From assembly GCA_023398815.1 (NCBI GenBank), contig JAEWRW010000063.1, positions 74,400-138,399 of the forward strand: 64,000 nt of DNA, in the 5' to 3' direction. The stretch comes from Bacillota bacterium (lineage in GTDB: Bacteria; Bacillota; Clostridia; Christensenellales; UMGS416). The notes beneath the pieces were generated by a model. That model was given only the letters and a program-made list of their open reading frames with translations. It ran no database searches and had not been told where the DNA came from. The translations under genes and the position numbers were made by a program. This document shows, piece after piece, positions 40,299-48,881 of the stretch (within the stretch, counting starts at the first letter, position 1; each line of letters starts with the position of its first letter).

Positions 40299-41525
40299 TC
40301 AGTCGCCCGAAGGCTTGACCAACTGCATGCCCAGCGACAGCGCGCCCTCTTCGCCGCTCTCGCTAACGATGGCGTACTGGTCGTCCTGCCCCAGCAAGTT
40401 CACGGCGATCTGGCGGGCCTTGCCGGAGCTGGCGCGCACCGTCACAAAGTACTGGTCGCCGTCCTTGCCGAGGTACTGCACCGGGATGCGGAACCCTTCC
40501 ACATCAGCGCCCAGGTGGCCATTGATGAGCCGGAGACTGATCATCTGCTGCACGCCCGCGGGCATCTGGAACACCACAAGCGTGGTGCGGCCCTGGGTCT
40601 CAACCTTCTTCACCGTGGCGGTCACCGGGTCGCTCATGCCGTCAAAGGTGACGTCGCAGGTGTTGCCCTCCACCAGGGAGCTCTCCCCCTTGGGCAGCAG
40701 CACCACGGCGTACCACACCGATGGATCGACCACCCGGCAGATCTCCTCATCGGGCTCCACCACGTCGTCCGACTTCACCGCCTGACTCTGGCTCTGCAGA
40801 CTTCGCAGCAGTTCCTTCACGTTGGCGGGCGTCATCTTCTCAATGCTGTCCACGGTGAGCGTACTCTCGTACCCATCGAGGTAGAAGCTGACCAGCCCGT
40901 CAGCGGGTGCGGTCACAGACTTGCGGGTCTGGGCAATCTTGTCCTCCAGGTTGTCCCGTTGCTGGTAGTAGGTCTCCAGCATGTCATCGGGGGTAACGGC
41001 CTTCTCCATGTATTCCTTGCGCTCATCCATGTACTCCTGCAGCTGCCGCTCGTCGGCCAGCAGGCTCTGGGTTTGGCGGGCGGCGGCCTTGGTGCTGATC
41101 TGCTCCATCAGGTCGTCGATCTTGCTGTTGAGCGCGTCAAGGTCCTTGTTGACGAAGTCCTTGAGGATGTTGTTCTCCTGGTAGTCCTTGATCTTATCCT
41201 CCTGGATGAGGAGGTTCTCCAGATCGGTGGGCGAGTAACCCGTGAGGTACAAGAGGGCGACGGGGTCGTCCTTCTTGACTTCCTCCCCCTCGGCGGCAAC
41301 GCAGGTGAGCTTGGCGTACTCGGTACTCTCCACCAGCTTTTCATCCCGCAGCACGATGGCGGTGATGGCCTCGTTGGACTCCAGCCGCCCCCACTCCACC
41401 CGGGCAGAGCGGAAGAGGCCGCTCACGGCCAGCACGCCCCAGGCAAGCAGGCTCACTGCTACCAGCAATATCAAATAAAATCGGGGTTTGATACGGTACT
41501 TGCGCCCGTACCGGCCGCCTTGCAT
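40299..41525 (-). CDS. HlyD-like membrane fusion protein
   Basis: A 408-residue protein; the ATG at 41525 has GGAGGA 7 bases upstream. One N-terminal membrane helix (RFYLILLVAVSLLAWGVLAVSGLF), a biotinyl-lipoyl-like region (LTCVAAEGEEVKKDDPVALLYL), long coiled coil (about 110-215), and KSVTAPADGLVSFYLDGYE returning to the second half of the lipoyl fold. No transporter gene is adjacent. It precedes sepF and may work in cell envelope assembly. Confidence 0.78.
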   Translation of the reverse strand: MQGGRYGRKYRIKPRFYLILLVAVSLLAWGVLAVSGLFRSARVEWGRLESNEAITAIVLRDEKLVESTEYAKLTCVAAEGEEVKKDDPVALLYLTGYSPTDLENLLIQEDKIKDYQENNILKDFVNKDLDALNSKIDDLMEQISTKAAARQTQSLLADERQLQEYMDERKEYMEKAVTPDDMLETYYQQRDNLEDKIAQTRKSVTAPADGLVSFYLDGYESTLTVDSIEKMTPANVKELLRSLQSQSQAVKSDDVVEPDEEICRVVDPSVWYAVVLLPKGESSLVEGNTCDVTFDGMSDPVTATVKKVETQGRTTLVVFQMPAGVQQMISLRLINGHLGADVEGFRIPVQYLGKDGDQYFVTVRASSGKARQIAVNLLGQDDQYAIVSESGEEGALSLGMQLVKPSGD

Positions 41526-41564
41526 GGCCATTCCTCCGTCGCGTTTGTTTCCTATGGATAGTCC

Positions 41565-41594
41565 ATTATACTGCAATGGGCGCCGGACGGGCAA
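41565..41594 (-). promoter_or_regulatory. Promoter for the HlyD-like/division operon
   Basis: TTGCCC (594-589), 18-base spacer, TATAAT (570-565), 40 bases upstream of the ATG. Confidence 0.65.
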
Positions 41595-42045
41595 GTGTGG
41601 CGGCCGCCCAACGCCCGGCGGGCGATGGGCAGCCTTTCGCGTCCGACTGGTCGCGTGCTGCGCACGCTGCTCGTCCATGCAGCCTGGTCGCTGTGGCGCC
41701 GCCCGCGATTTGGACAGCTTGCTCACATTTTACCAAATTGGTCGCCGCGCATGTCGCCGACTCTCAGTCCCGCGTTGCGGCAGACGATTCTTTAGAATCG
41801 TTGAGAGCAGCGCGAGCAATACGAAGTATTGCGATGGACCGATCACAGGTGACAGCGCTCATGCCGGGTTCTCGGGATACGTTTCGCCGCGGATGGGGTT
41901 CTGTCGCCTGCCTCAACAAGTAGCTGTGTTCCCTCCCGCCGGATGAACCGGCGGTCGGTTCTTTACTTTCGAGCCCACGCTGCTTTTTCTTCTGATTCAG
42001 GTGGCCTGGTTGCTCGCCGTTCGAAGAGCGTTCGACCGGGCAAAG
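41595..42045. other. Non-coding stretch with short palindromes
   Basis: No gene is supported. It holds a GC-rich block (41595-41750), two small hairpins (ACGATTC-TTTA-GAATCGT-like at about 41770-41800; CAATAC-GAA-GTATTG at about 41818-41833) and a dispersed repeat copy at 41861-41976. Confidence 0.6.
41861..41976. repeat. Dispersed repeat copy A (about 115 bp)
   Basis: Shares a layout with 48929-49043: tGCCGGGTT... at one end, GCCGGATGAACCG...GGCGG in the middle, then TA..TTCGAGCC at the other end. The CCGCCGG-ATGAA-CCGGCGG part forms a hairpin. The identity is moderate, so this is a diverged family member. Confidence 0.55.
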
Positions 42046-42073
42046 AAAAAACCTTCCCGTTCGCACAGGAAGG
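42046..42073 (-). terminator. Intrinsic terminator of the sigma-factor operon
   Basis: CCTTCC and GGAAGG pair, 10-base loop, with TTTTTTCTTT following on the minus strand. Confidence 0.8.
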
Positions 42074-42095
42074 CAAAAGCAGACAAAGATAGACT

Positions 42096-42473
42096 TCAGT
42101 GCAGGGGCAGACGGGCGGTGATGCAGTTGCCGCAGTCGTTGAGCTCCACCGATTGGCAGATGCCACGCACGATGGCAAGGCCACGACCGCTCTCGCTGAA
42201 GACATCGGCGGCTCTGCCAAGCTGCTCAGGCCCGATGCCCGCGCCGCCATCGTCCACAGTGATGCGCACCCCGTTGTCCTCCACGTTTACATCCACCCGA
42301 ACCGAGTTCTTCTGCCCGCCACCGTGCTTGAAGCCATTGGTGATGAGCTCACTGAGAACCAGCCGAAGATAGTAGCGCGTTTCCTCATCCAAGGGCCGAG
42401 ACGCCTGTGCCTGATGAACAAGCTGGCAGACAACCGGGCCCATTTGTTCGAGTGAGGCGACGGTAAATTGCAT
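42096..42473 (-). CDS. RsbW/SpoIIAB-type serine kinase (intact ATP site)
   Basis: A 125-residue GHKL ATPase read from the ATG at 42473 (GGAGG upstream). N box SELITNGFKHG (Glu42, Asn46), G1 box VDDGGAGIG (74-81), G2 box SGRGLAIV (96-102): all catalytic parts present. It is the last gene of the rsbV-rsbW-sigma operon, 67 bases after the sigma gene. It may be the true kinase of this partner switch, since the RsbW-like protein upstream has lost these motifs. Confidence 0.85.
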   Translation of the reverse strand: MQFTVASLEQMGPVVCQLVHQAQASRPLDEETRYYLRLVLSELITNGFKHGGGQKNSVRVDVNVEDNGVRITVDDGGAGIGPEQLGRAADVFSESGRGLAIVRGICQSVELNDCGNCITARLPLH

Positions 42474-42540
42474 TAACAAGACCTCCTGGAACATTACTTC
42501 CCACGTCTAAGGAATGCCCAGGAAAACCGGCCTTGAAACA

Positions 42541-43278
42541 CTAGCCAAAGTGTTTTTTCTTCAGGGTCTCCAGAATGCGGCGCTCCATGCGGGAGACCGT
42601 CATCTGTGTAATTCCCATGTCCCGGGCGATCTCCGCCTGGGTTTTGCCATGCAGATAGCGGTTGACGACGAGCTGGCGTTCCTGCTCGTTGAGGCCTTCC
42701 AACAGGGAGCGGACGGTCTCGCGGTTCAGCACGGCCTCGTAGCCGCCGTCCTCCATGCCGAACATGGTTTCCATCGCCTCGCCTTCCTGGTTTTCCATGC
42801 CGTCAATGGCAAGGAATTGCAGGGAGGTCGTGGTTTCCAGCGCTTCCAGCGCGCGCTCCAAACTCACGCCCACGCGGGCGGCGGTCTCGGCGGTGGTGGG
42901 GTAGCGCCCCAGCTCGGCGGCAAGTTCCGTCTCGGCCCGGCGCAGACGGGCCGCCAGCTCCCCGGAGGAGCGCGGCGGCCGCATGACGGTGGAATAATCG
43001 CGAATGTAGTGCTTGAGGTCGCCCATCAGCGTGGGCAGGGCAAAGGCGGCAAACTTCACCCCTTTGCCGGGGTCAAAGCGCTCCAGCGCCCGCAGCAGCG
43101 ACATCATCGCCACCTGGTACAGGTCGTCAAACTCCAACCCAGGGCGGACGAACTTCCCGGCGGCCTTGCTGGCCAACGGGGAATAGCGCTCCACAATCTC
43201 GTTGCGCACGACGGTGTCGCGCGTGGCCGCATAGCGGCACAGCAGCGCCTCCACCCGATCGGTACCCGTTTCGCTCAA
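42541..43278 (-). CDS. SigB/SigF/SigG-family sigma factor
   Basis: A 245-residue sigma factor. Region 2 EFDDLYQVAMMSLLRALERFDPGKGVKFAAFALPTLMGDLKHYIRD; region 3 has AAELGRYPTTAETAARVGVSLERALEAL; region 4 LNEQERQLVVNRYLHGKTQAEIARDMGITQMTVSRMERRIL. Region 2/3 text resembles the general-stress SigB type more than sporulation SigF, but the family cannot be settled by eye. It overlaps rsbW by 4 bases. Confidence 0.88.
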   Translation of the reverse strand: MSETGTDRVEALLCRYAATRDTVVRNEIVERYSPLASKAAGKFVRPGLEFDDLYQVAMMSLLRALERFDPGKGVKFAAFALPTLMGDLKHYIRDYSTVMRPPRSSGELAARLRRAETELAAELGRYPTTAETAARVGVSLERALEALETTTSLQFLAIDGMENQEGEAMETMFGMEDGGYEAVLNRETVRSLLEGLNEQERQLVVNRYLHGKTQAEIARDMGITQMTVSRMERRILETLKKKHFG

Positions 43279-43643
43279 CGATTGTCCCCCCTGGCCAGGA
43301 AGGTCACCTGCCCGGGCGCAACGGTCAGTTGCTCGGTCAGGGCCTCCAGCAGCGCCAGACTCAGGTCGGCGTCGATGTCTTCCTCCCGGGCGGTGAGTAC
43401 GCCGGGATTGCGGCCATCCACGCTCACGCGGAGGCTGTCACTGTACACAAAAGTGATCTCCAGCCGCTCAAACCCCTGCCGGTCGTGGATCATGACGAGG
43501 CATGCCTCAGCCACAGCGGCTTTGGTGTCCTCCATCTGTTCAATGCCCATGCCCAGCCGGCTGCAGATGCCGGAGGCAGCCAGCCGCACCACAAGCAGAT
43601 GCTCCGCCTTGGCGGGGATGGTGATTGTTACGGTTTCCCCCAT
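43275..43643 (-). CDS. Degenerate RsbW-like anti-sigma protein
   Basis: A 122-residue protein from the ATG at 43643 (GGAGG 9 bases upstream), in the canonical position between RsbV and the sigma factor. The N box reads EACLVMIHD: the Asn expected about four residues after Glu46 is missing. G1 reads DGRNPG and G2 reads DADLSLALL, without the Gly patterns needed for ATP binding. It probably binds the sigma factor but cannot phosphorylate RsbV. Confidence 0.75.
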   Translation of the reverse strand: MGETVTITIPAKAEHLLVVRLAASGICSRLGMGIEQMEDTKAAVAEACLVMIHDRQGFERLEITFVYSDSLRVSVDGRNPGVLTAREEDIDADLSLALLEALTEQLTVAPGQVTFLARGDNR

Positions 43644-43647
43644 GGTG

Positions 43648-43953
43648 TCAGTCCTCCAGCACGAAGGCTCCATCCAGCCCCGTCAGGTGAAAGATGCGCC
43701 GAATGTGAGGTTTCAAACCCTTGATGGTGAGGACACCGCCGTACTCCCGTACGCGGTTGAGTGCGCTGACCAGCACCCCAAGGCCGGTGCTGTCGATGTA
43801 GCCCATGCCGGTGGCATCCAGGTAAAGATCACACTTGCGCTCGTTGATGCAGTCGACCACCGTCTGCTTGAGCTCCGGCACGGCATACAGATCCATGTCC
43901 TTGTCCACCAACAATTCCCAGCGGGTGGCGCTTTCGTTGTAGGTCGCGTTCAT
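43648..43953 (-). CDS. RsbV/SpoIIAA-type anti-anti-sigma factor (STAS)
   Basis: A 101-residue STAS protein read from the ATG at 43953 (GGGGAGA upstream). The phosphorylation site is Ser55 in MGYIDSTGLGVLV. The strand-helix order (WELLVDKDMDLYAVPELKQTVVDCI, CDLYLDATG) is standard. It is the first gene of the operon. The frame is open much further upstream, but that part is not coding. Confidence 0.9.
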   Translation of the reverse strand: MNATYNESATRWELLVDKDMDLYAVPELKQTVVDCINERKCDLYLDATGMGYIDSTGLGVLVSALNRVREYGGVLTIKGLKPHIRRIFHLTGLDGAFVLED

Positions 43954-44022
43954 CCCATTCTCCCCTTGCGTACGATGTGACAAAAAATCCGTCAGCGACA
44001 GCGGCTCTCCCCTCGCTCCGCT

Positions 44023-44051
44023 ATTATGACCATAAATGATATTATTCACAA
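44023..44051 (-). promoter_or_regulatory. Promoter of the rsbV-sigma operon
   Basis: TTGTGA (051-046), 17-base spacer, CATAAT (028-023), about 70 bases upstream of rsbV. Confidence 0.55.
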
Positions 44052-44056
44052 TAATA
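44040..44056. promoter_or_regulatory. AT-rich 17-bp palindrome over the -35 box
   Basis: TATTATT-CAC-AATAATA, perfect arms of 7. It covers the -35 box of the sigma operon promoter and stands out in GC-rich DNA; a likely repressor or activator site. Confidence 0.55.
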
Positions 44057-44166
44057 GTACAAAATCCCCATGAAGTCCAGAGGATTCCCGCCATTTGAAA
44101 CCGGTTGCAGTGTGGTTTCGTGTCATTTTGCATTGGTTCTGCGCCGGAAAGATGACAAATGGGACA

Positions 44167-44197
44167 ACAGTGCCCCGGCGACGAACCGGGGCACTGT
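44167..44197 (-). terminator. Terminator after the secreted propeller gene
   Basis: ACAGTGCCCCGG and CCGGGGCACTGT, 12 perfect pairs around a 7-base loop, followed on the minus strand by TGTCCCATTTG. Confidence 0.65.
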
Positions 44198-44249
44198 ACT
44201 TTGAGGCAAAGGGGTGATGGACACCGTCCGTGGGCCAATGGACCGGCGG

Positions 44250-45338
44250 TCAGCTCTTGTACCGCCGCACAATGAGGTTGCCCGACTTGTCCACATAGGC
44301 GACGTGGGGCGTGCCCTTGGCGATGCACAGGGAGGCGGTACCGTACCAGGTTTTGCTGATGGAAAGGGAGGAACCCACGGGGGACCATTTGCCGCCCTTA
44401 AGCTTTTTGACGTAGAGCTTGCCGTTGTAGCCATGGTACAGATACACGGACTTGTTGTACGTCTCCAGGCCATAGAGTCCATCGGCCTTGACCGTGGAGC
44501 CCTGCTTGACCATCTTACCTTTGGAGAGCTTTTCCACCATCACATTGAGGTAATTGTGCTCGATGGAAAACTCATAGCTGTTGGTACTGAGCAGGTAGAG
44601 CGCGTCAGACGACTTCTCCAGCACCGCAGCACCACCCACGTTCTTCCGCTTTGCTGCGGTGATCCATTTGCCGGAGGAATACTTCTTGACCGCGGTGCCC
44701 AGCGTGGAGGCATGGTACAGACGGCCCTTGTACTCGGCAATGGTGTACCAATCCCAGTTTTCCAGCTCATAGGGGAACTGGGTCAACCTGCCGCCCTGGG
44801 CGACCCACTTGGAACCCGAGAGCTTCCTGATGTAGACGGAGGCCATGGCACCATATTGGTCACTGTAATCGTCCACCACATAGTAGGCCGCGTAAGCGAT
44901 GCCCTTGGAGACGGTCCACTGGTACACTACGTAATTGGTGGGCAACCCGGAGGTTGTCTTCTTCACCCATTTACCGCCACTGTACACATACAAGCACCAA
45001 GGTGTGCCCGCATACAGCTTGTCATCCGCCACGAAGAAGTCAAGGCAGTAGCCCTCAATGGCTCCGCCCACCTGCTTCCACTTCGTGCCATCCAACTTTT
45101 TAACGTAGAAGTCCGCACCGTTATCGCTGCCCACCTTGGTGTAGCACACATACACCGTGCCGCCCTTGGCAGCGGTCAGCGCGTAGAAAATGTCGTCGCC
45201 CTTGGCCACCGTGCCGCCCACCTTGACCCAGGAACCGGCGGCCTGCGCCGTCTGCGGCACGCCGAAATTGCCCGCCAGCAGTGCCACCGCCAGCAGCACC
45301 GCGCACACCACTCGTAACCCACCACGAAACAGCTTCAT
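44250..45338 (-). CDS. Secreted beta-propeller-like repeat protein
   Basis: A 362-residue exported protein. Signal peptide: MKLFRGGLRVVCAVLLAVAL with AQAAGS cleavage near 33-35. The mature part is built of about 45-60-residue beta repeats with recurring YVKKLDGTKWKQVGG, YIRKLSGSKWVAQGG and YVKKLKGGKWSPVGS units, as in propeller or sialidase-like folds. It is lysine-rich, unlike its neighbours. A good TTGAAA-16-TATAAT promoter precedes it. No catalytic motif; extracellular binding is likely. Confidence 0.75.
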   Translation of the reverse strand: MKLFRGGLRVVCAVLLAVALLAGNFGVPQTAQAAGSWVKVGGTVAKGDDIFYALTAAKGGTVYVCYTKVGSDNGADFYVKKLDGTKWKQVGGAIEGYCLDFFVADDKLYAGTPWCLYVYSGGKWVKKTTSGLPTNYVVYQWTVSKGIAYAAYYVVDDYSDQYGAMASVYIRKLSGSKWVAQGGRLTQFPYELENWDWYTIAEYKGRLYHASTLGTAVKKYSSGKWITAAKRKNVGGAAVLEKSSDALYLLSTNSYEFSIEHNYLNVMVEKLSKGKMVKQGSTVKADGLYGLETYNKSVYLYHGYNGKLYVKKLKGGKWSPVGSSLSISKTWYGTASLCIAKGTPHVAYVDKSGNLIVRRYKS

Positions 45339-45370
45339 CGGCCATCCTCCATTTTCCCGTGATGGTATTT

Positions 45371-45398
45371 ATTATATCAACAATAGTATGGGTTTCAA
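45371..45398 (-). promoter_or_regulatory. Promoter of the secreted protein gene
   Basis: TTGAAA (398-393), 16-base spacer, TATAAT (376-371); 33 bases upstream of the ATG. Confidence 0.7.
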
Positions 45399-45444
45399 TC
45401 CTTTGCGATAATTCATTTTCTAACGCAAACAACGATTTGCGCCC

Positions 45445-46131
45445 CTACCTGCCCTCCACCCCAAAAGCCATCGGGCACACCACGCGGCAGCGGTTGCAGT
45501 TGACGACGCCGAAGCCACGGGCGTTGGTGCCATAGGTATGGGGCCGGCAGGCCGCCTGGTTGACAGTGACGCCATCGAGCGCCCCGGCGGGGCAGCTCTT
45601 CAAGCACAACTGGCAGCCCGGCCGGCAGAGGGGCTCAGCCGGCGCGTCCGGCTCCAGCGCCGTGCCCAGCAGCACAGCGCCCAGGTTGATCCAGTTGCCG
45701 AAACGGGCATTGAGGAGAAGAGTGTTCTTCCCCAACGTGCCCAGCCCCGCCTTGACCGCCGCATGCCGCATGGAGAGGGCGCCGCGCCCGCGCAGCTGCG
45801 CCTCGTCCCAGTCATCGTAGGGGCCATCGCAGGGCAGCGGCACCGCCGTGATGCCGCGATCCTCCAGCGCCAGGGCCAGCTTCTGGCACACCTGATCCAC
45901 CCGCGCCAGCGCCAGGTCGTTGCCGTGGGCGTAGTGGATGCGCGGCGGCACATCCGCCAGCACGCGGGGCAGCCGGCAGGCCACCACAGCCACCGCCCGG
46001 CAGCCCGCCCAAATGTCCGTGGGGCGGAAGCCCTCGGGTGCGTCGGCAAAGTCCCCCGCCGCGGCAAAACCGCACAGGTCCGCCCCCAGCGAGAGCGCCA
46101 GCGTCCGTATGGTCTCCTTGTTCTCCGCCAT
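45445..46131 (-). CDS. QueG-like 4Fe-4S protein
   Basis: A 228-residue protein from the ATG at 46131 (GGGAGGG upstream). It has a DUF1730-like first part (GALSMRHAAVKAGLGTLGKNTLLLNARFGNWINLGAVLL) and two ferredoxin motifs at the C-terminus (CRPGCQLCLKSCPAGAL and CNRCRVVCP). It is shorter than epoxyqueuosine reductase QueG (about 350-380), lacking the HEAT-like end, so a reductive-dehalogenase-like paralogue of unknown substrate is more likely. Confidence 0.72.
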   Translation of the reverse strand: MAENKETIRTLALSLGADLCGFAAAGDFADAPEGFRPTDIWAGCRAVAVVACRLPRVLADVPPRIHYAHGNDLALARVDQVCQKLALALEDRGITAVPLPCDGPYDDWDEAQLRGRGALSMRHAAVKAGLGTLGKNTLLLNARFGNWINLGAVLLGTALEPDAPAEPLCRPGCQLCLKSCPAGALDGVTVNQAACRPHTYGTNARGFGVVNCNRCRVVCPMAFGVEGR

Positions 46132-46145
46132 GGTTTCCCTCCCGC

Positions 46146-46436
46146 TCAACTCTCGTCGTTGCCGCCGCTGGCCTGTCCATCCGGTGGGTTCGCTTCCAAC
46201 CCGTCCTCCGGGGTGATGGTGCCGTCGGTTTGCGGCTCACCGCCGGCGACCTGGTCCGCGTCGGCCCACAGGTCGTCGGGCTCCTTCTCATCCAGCCAAG
46301 CGTCGGGTCGGGCCGGGTTGTGGGGTTGGGGCGGGTTCTTGGCCTGGCGGCGGAAATACAGCGCCACGATGAGCACCGGAAGTGTCAGGAAGAAGATGCC
46401 GACGAGCAGAATGACGACAAAGAGTACCGCGTTCAT
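46146..46436 (-). CDS. Small membrane protein, 96 aa
   Basis: One N-terminal membrane helix (AVLFVVILLVGIFFLTLPVLIVALYF) followed by a Pro/Asp/Gly-rich acidic tail. It overlaps the FAD oxidoreductase stop by 4 bases. No family recognised. Confidence 0.6.
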   Translation of the reverse strand: MNAVLFVVILLVGIFFLTLPVLIVALYFRRQAKNPPQPHNPARPDAWLDEKEPDDLWADADQVAGGEPQTDGTITPEDGLEANPPDGQASGGNDES

Positions 46437-47587
46437 TCCGCCGCGTCCTCCTCGTTGTCGTCCCCTTCGCGCAGGGCCAGCGCGCGGCGCAGCCGCTCAG
46501 GGTCCACCTTGGCCAGCTGCCCGTCATAGAGCACCGCCAGCGCCGCCGCCTGCCCGGCCACCCGCCCAGCCGCCATGCGCAGCGGCGCGTCAACCGCCTC
46601 GGTGGCCTCGGGCCGCGCCAGCAGCAGGTTCTCGGCCCCGCGGCACAGGAAGTGCCCCAGCGTGGCCAGGCGTTCCGGCCCGGCCTCCACACACCAGCGC
46701 AGCACCGGCAGGTCGTCAGGGTCCGCCCCGGCACCGTCGTCCAGCGCCCGCCGGCGGGGTGGTTCCCCCGCCTGGATGATCAGTGGCTCGGCGGCAAAGT
46801 GGATAAGGTAGCAGTTTTCATACCCCGGCACCGTGGCCTTGAGGAAGGCGATGGCCGCCAGCGCACTCTGCCGGCTGCGCTCCACCGTCTCCGTCCAGGC
46901 CGCCGGCCCACCGCCCACCGGCAAGCCCGCCGGGGTGGCGTCCAGCAGCGCCGTGCCGCCCCGCAGGCAGGGTGTGAGCTGGGGGAAGACAAGCTCAGGC
47001 GGGTATTCCTCCCGCGCCTGACCCCGGTGCAGCGCGTCGGCATGCTGCTCCAGCGCCTCGGCGTCAAACACCCCCGGCGTGCGGGTGTCGATGCCGCCGA
47101 TGCGCGCCCGCAAGGTCACCCGCAGGGCTGACGATGCTTTGGGCCCGAACCCCCCGGCTCGTGTCAGCGCCCAATCTTCGGTGGCGTCCACGAAACACCA
47201 GGCCGAAAGCTTCCGCCGGCCGGCGGCGGTGGCCACCGTGAGCGCCCGGATGCGCCCGCCACGGGCCTTGGCCCGCACGGCACGACAGAACGTCATCACC
47301 ACCACCCCAGCCTGGCGCAGGCTCTCCCGCGCGGCCAGGGCGAAGTCCTCCGGCTCCACGATGTGCCGGCCCCAAGCCCGGCGCGACAGCCGTCGCAGCA
47401 GGTCTGGCGCGGTGAGGCCATCGTCCCCCCGCCAGTGGCCCAGCAAACCAGGCCCCAACGGCCCGCCCACGTCGTCCGCCGCGTCCAGCAGCAGGGTGCG
47501 GGCCCCACCATCGGCGGCAGCCAAAGCCGCGGCCACCCCCTGCGGCCCGGCACCCGCCACGATCACGTCCCACTCGCGTTCCTTCAT
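46433..47587 (-). CDS. FAD-dependent oxidoreductase (FAD_oxidored family)
   Basis: A 384-residue flavoprotein. The N-terminus WDVIVAGAGPQGVAAALAAADGGARTLLLD is a Rossmann dinucleotide motif (GxGxxG), and DDVGGPLGPGLLG fits pfam12831. Later GAENLLLARPEATE..AP.R..A...G is the C-terminal FAD motif. Start set at MKEREWD; two more in-frame ATGs lie upstream. Substrate unknown. Very GC-rich. Confidence 0.78.
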   Translation of the reverse strand: MKEREWDVIVAGAGPQGVAAALAAADGGARTLLLDAADDVGGPLGPGLLGHWRGDDGLTAPDLLRRLSRRAWGRHIVEPEDFALAARESLRQAGVVVMTFCRAVRAKARGGRIRALTVATAAGRRKLSAWCFVDATEDWALTRAGGFGPKASSALRVTLRARIGGIDTRTPGVFDAEALEQHADALHRGQAREEYPPELVFPQLTPCLRGGTALLDATPAGLPVGGGPAAWTETVERSRQSALAAIAFLKATVPGYENCYLIHFAAEPLIIQAGEPPRRRALDDGAGADPDDLPVLRWCVEAGPERLATLGHFLCRGAENLLLARPEATEAVDAPLRMAAGRVAGQAAALAVLYDGQLAKVDPERLRRALALREGDDNEEDAAE

Positions 47588-47656
47588 GGCCCCCACCGTC
47601 CCCATTTTCATATGTCAAATTATACCTGTTCGTGGCAATGCGCGCAACCGCGCCCG

Positions 47657-47685
47657 TTGCGAATGGGGCCGTCCTCCTGTATAAT
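47657..47685 (+). promoter_or_regulatory. Promoter of ychF
   Basis: TTGCGA (657-662), 17-base spacer, TATAAT (680-685), 40 bases before the ATG. Confidence 0.75.
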
Positions 47686-47724
47686 ACACAAGTTAACGGG
47701 GCTGCTGCCCACGGGAGGACAACC

Positions 47725-48822
47725 ATGAAACTCGGCATCGTCGGCCTGCCCAACGTGGGCAAGAGCACCCTCTTCAACGCCATCACCAAGGCGGGGGCAC
47801 AGGCCGCCAACTATCCCTTCTGCACCATCGAGCCCAACGTAGGCGTGGTGGACGTGCCCGACCACCGCCTCGATGAGCTCGCGAAGATTTACAACCCCAA
47901 AAAGATCACCCCGGCGGTGGTGGAGTTTTTGGACATCGCAGGGCTGGTGCGCGGCGCCAGCCGGGGCGAGGGCCTGGGCAACCAGTTCCTGGGGCATATC
48001 CGCGAGGTCGACGCCATCGTGGAGGTCGTCCGCTGCTTTGAGGATGGCAACGTTACCCACGTGGATGGCTCGGTCGACCCAGTGCGCGACGCCGAAACCA
48101 TCGGCCTGGAGCTGCTCTTTGCGGACATGCAGACGGTGGAGAAGCGCATCGCCCGCACCGGCAAGGCCGCCAAGAGCGGCGACAAAAAGCTGGTGACCGA
48201 GGCAGAGACGCTCCAAACCCTCTATGCCACGCTGGAGAAGGGCGTGCCTGCCCGTGCCCAGGGGCTGGAGGGGGAGTCCCTCGACCTGGCGCGGGAGATG
48301 TGCCTGCTCACGCTGAAGCCCGTCATCTACGCCGCCAACGTGGGCGAGGGCGACCTGGCCACCCCCGAGGACGACCTGCCGCTGGTGCGCGCCGTCAAGG
48401 GCGTTGCCGCCGCCGAGGGCGCCGAGGTCATTGTTGTCTCCGCTCAGATTGAGGAGGAGATCGCCTCCATGGACGCCGAGGAGGGCCTGCTCTTCCTGCA
48501 GGAGCTGGGGTTGGCCGAGTCCGGCCTCGACCGGCTGGTAAAGAAGAGCTACGAGCTCCTAGGGCTCATCAGCTACCTGACGGCCGGCGAGAAGGAAGTG
48601 CGCGCCTGGACGATCACCCGCGGCACCAAGGCCCCCCAGGCCGCCGGCGTCATCCACAGCGACTTTGAGCGCGGCTTCATCCGCGCGGAGATCGTGGGTT
48701 ACGACGCGCTCCTATCCTGCGGTTCCTTCAACGCCGCCAAGGAAAAGGGCCTGGTGCGCAGCGAGGGCAAGGAGTATGTGATGCAGGACGGGGATGTGGT
48801 GCTGTTCCGATTCAACGTATAG
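47725..48822 (+). CDS. ychF: Redox-regulated ATPase YchF
   Basis: A 365-residue Obg-like protein, the normal length. G1 GLPNVGKS, switch region FLDIAGLVRGASRGEGLGNQFL (family signature), NVGEGD in the G4-like NxxE position that favours ATP, and a TGS domain at the end (VRAWTITRGTKAPQAAGVIHSDFERGFIRAEIV). GGGAGG precedes the ATG. Ribosome-associated housekeeping ATPase. Confidence 0.97.
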   Translation: MKLGIVGLPNVGKSTLFNAITKAGAQAANYPFCTIEPNVGVVDVPDHRLDELAKIYNPKKITPAVVEFLDIAGLVRGASRGEGLGNQFLGHIREVDAIVEVVRCFEDGNVTHVDGSVDPVRDAETIGLELLFADMQTVEKRIARTGKAAKSGDKKLVTEAETLQTLYATLEKGVPARAQGLEGESLDLAREMCLLTLKPVIYAANVGEGDLATPEDDLPLVRAVKGVAAAEGAEVIVVSAQIEEEIASMDAEEGLLFLQELGLAESGLDRLVKKSYELLGLISYLTAGEKEVRAWTITRGTKAPQAAGVIHSDFERGFIRAEIVGYDALLSCGSFNAAKEKGLVRSEGKEYVMQDGDVVLFRFNV

Positions 48823-48881
48823 TCGACTTCGCCGCTCACGCGACGAAGTCGAATGGGAGCGGCTCGTACGAGGTGAATCTG

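Noticed and set aside
43954..44388. Long N-terminal extension of the RsbV frame
   Set aside because: It crosses the operon promoter and a terminator; STAS proteins are about 100-120 residues and the ATG at 43953 has a good ribosome site.
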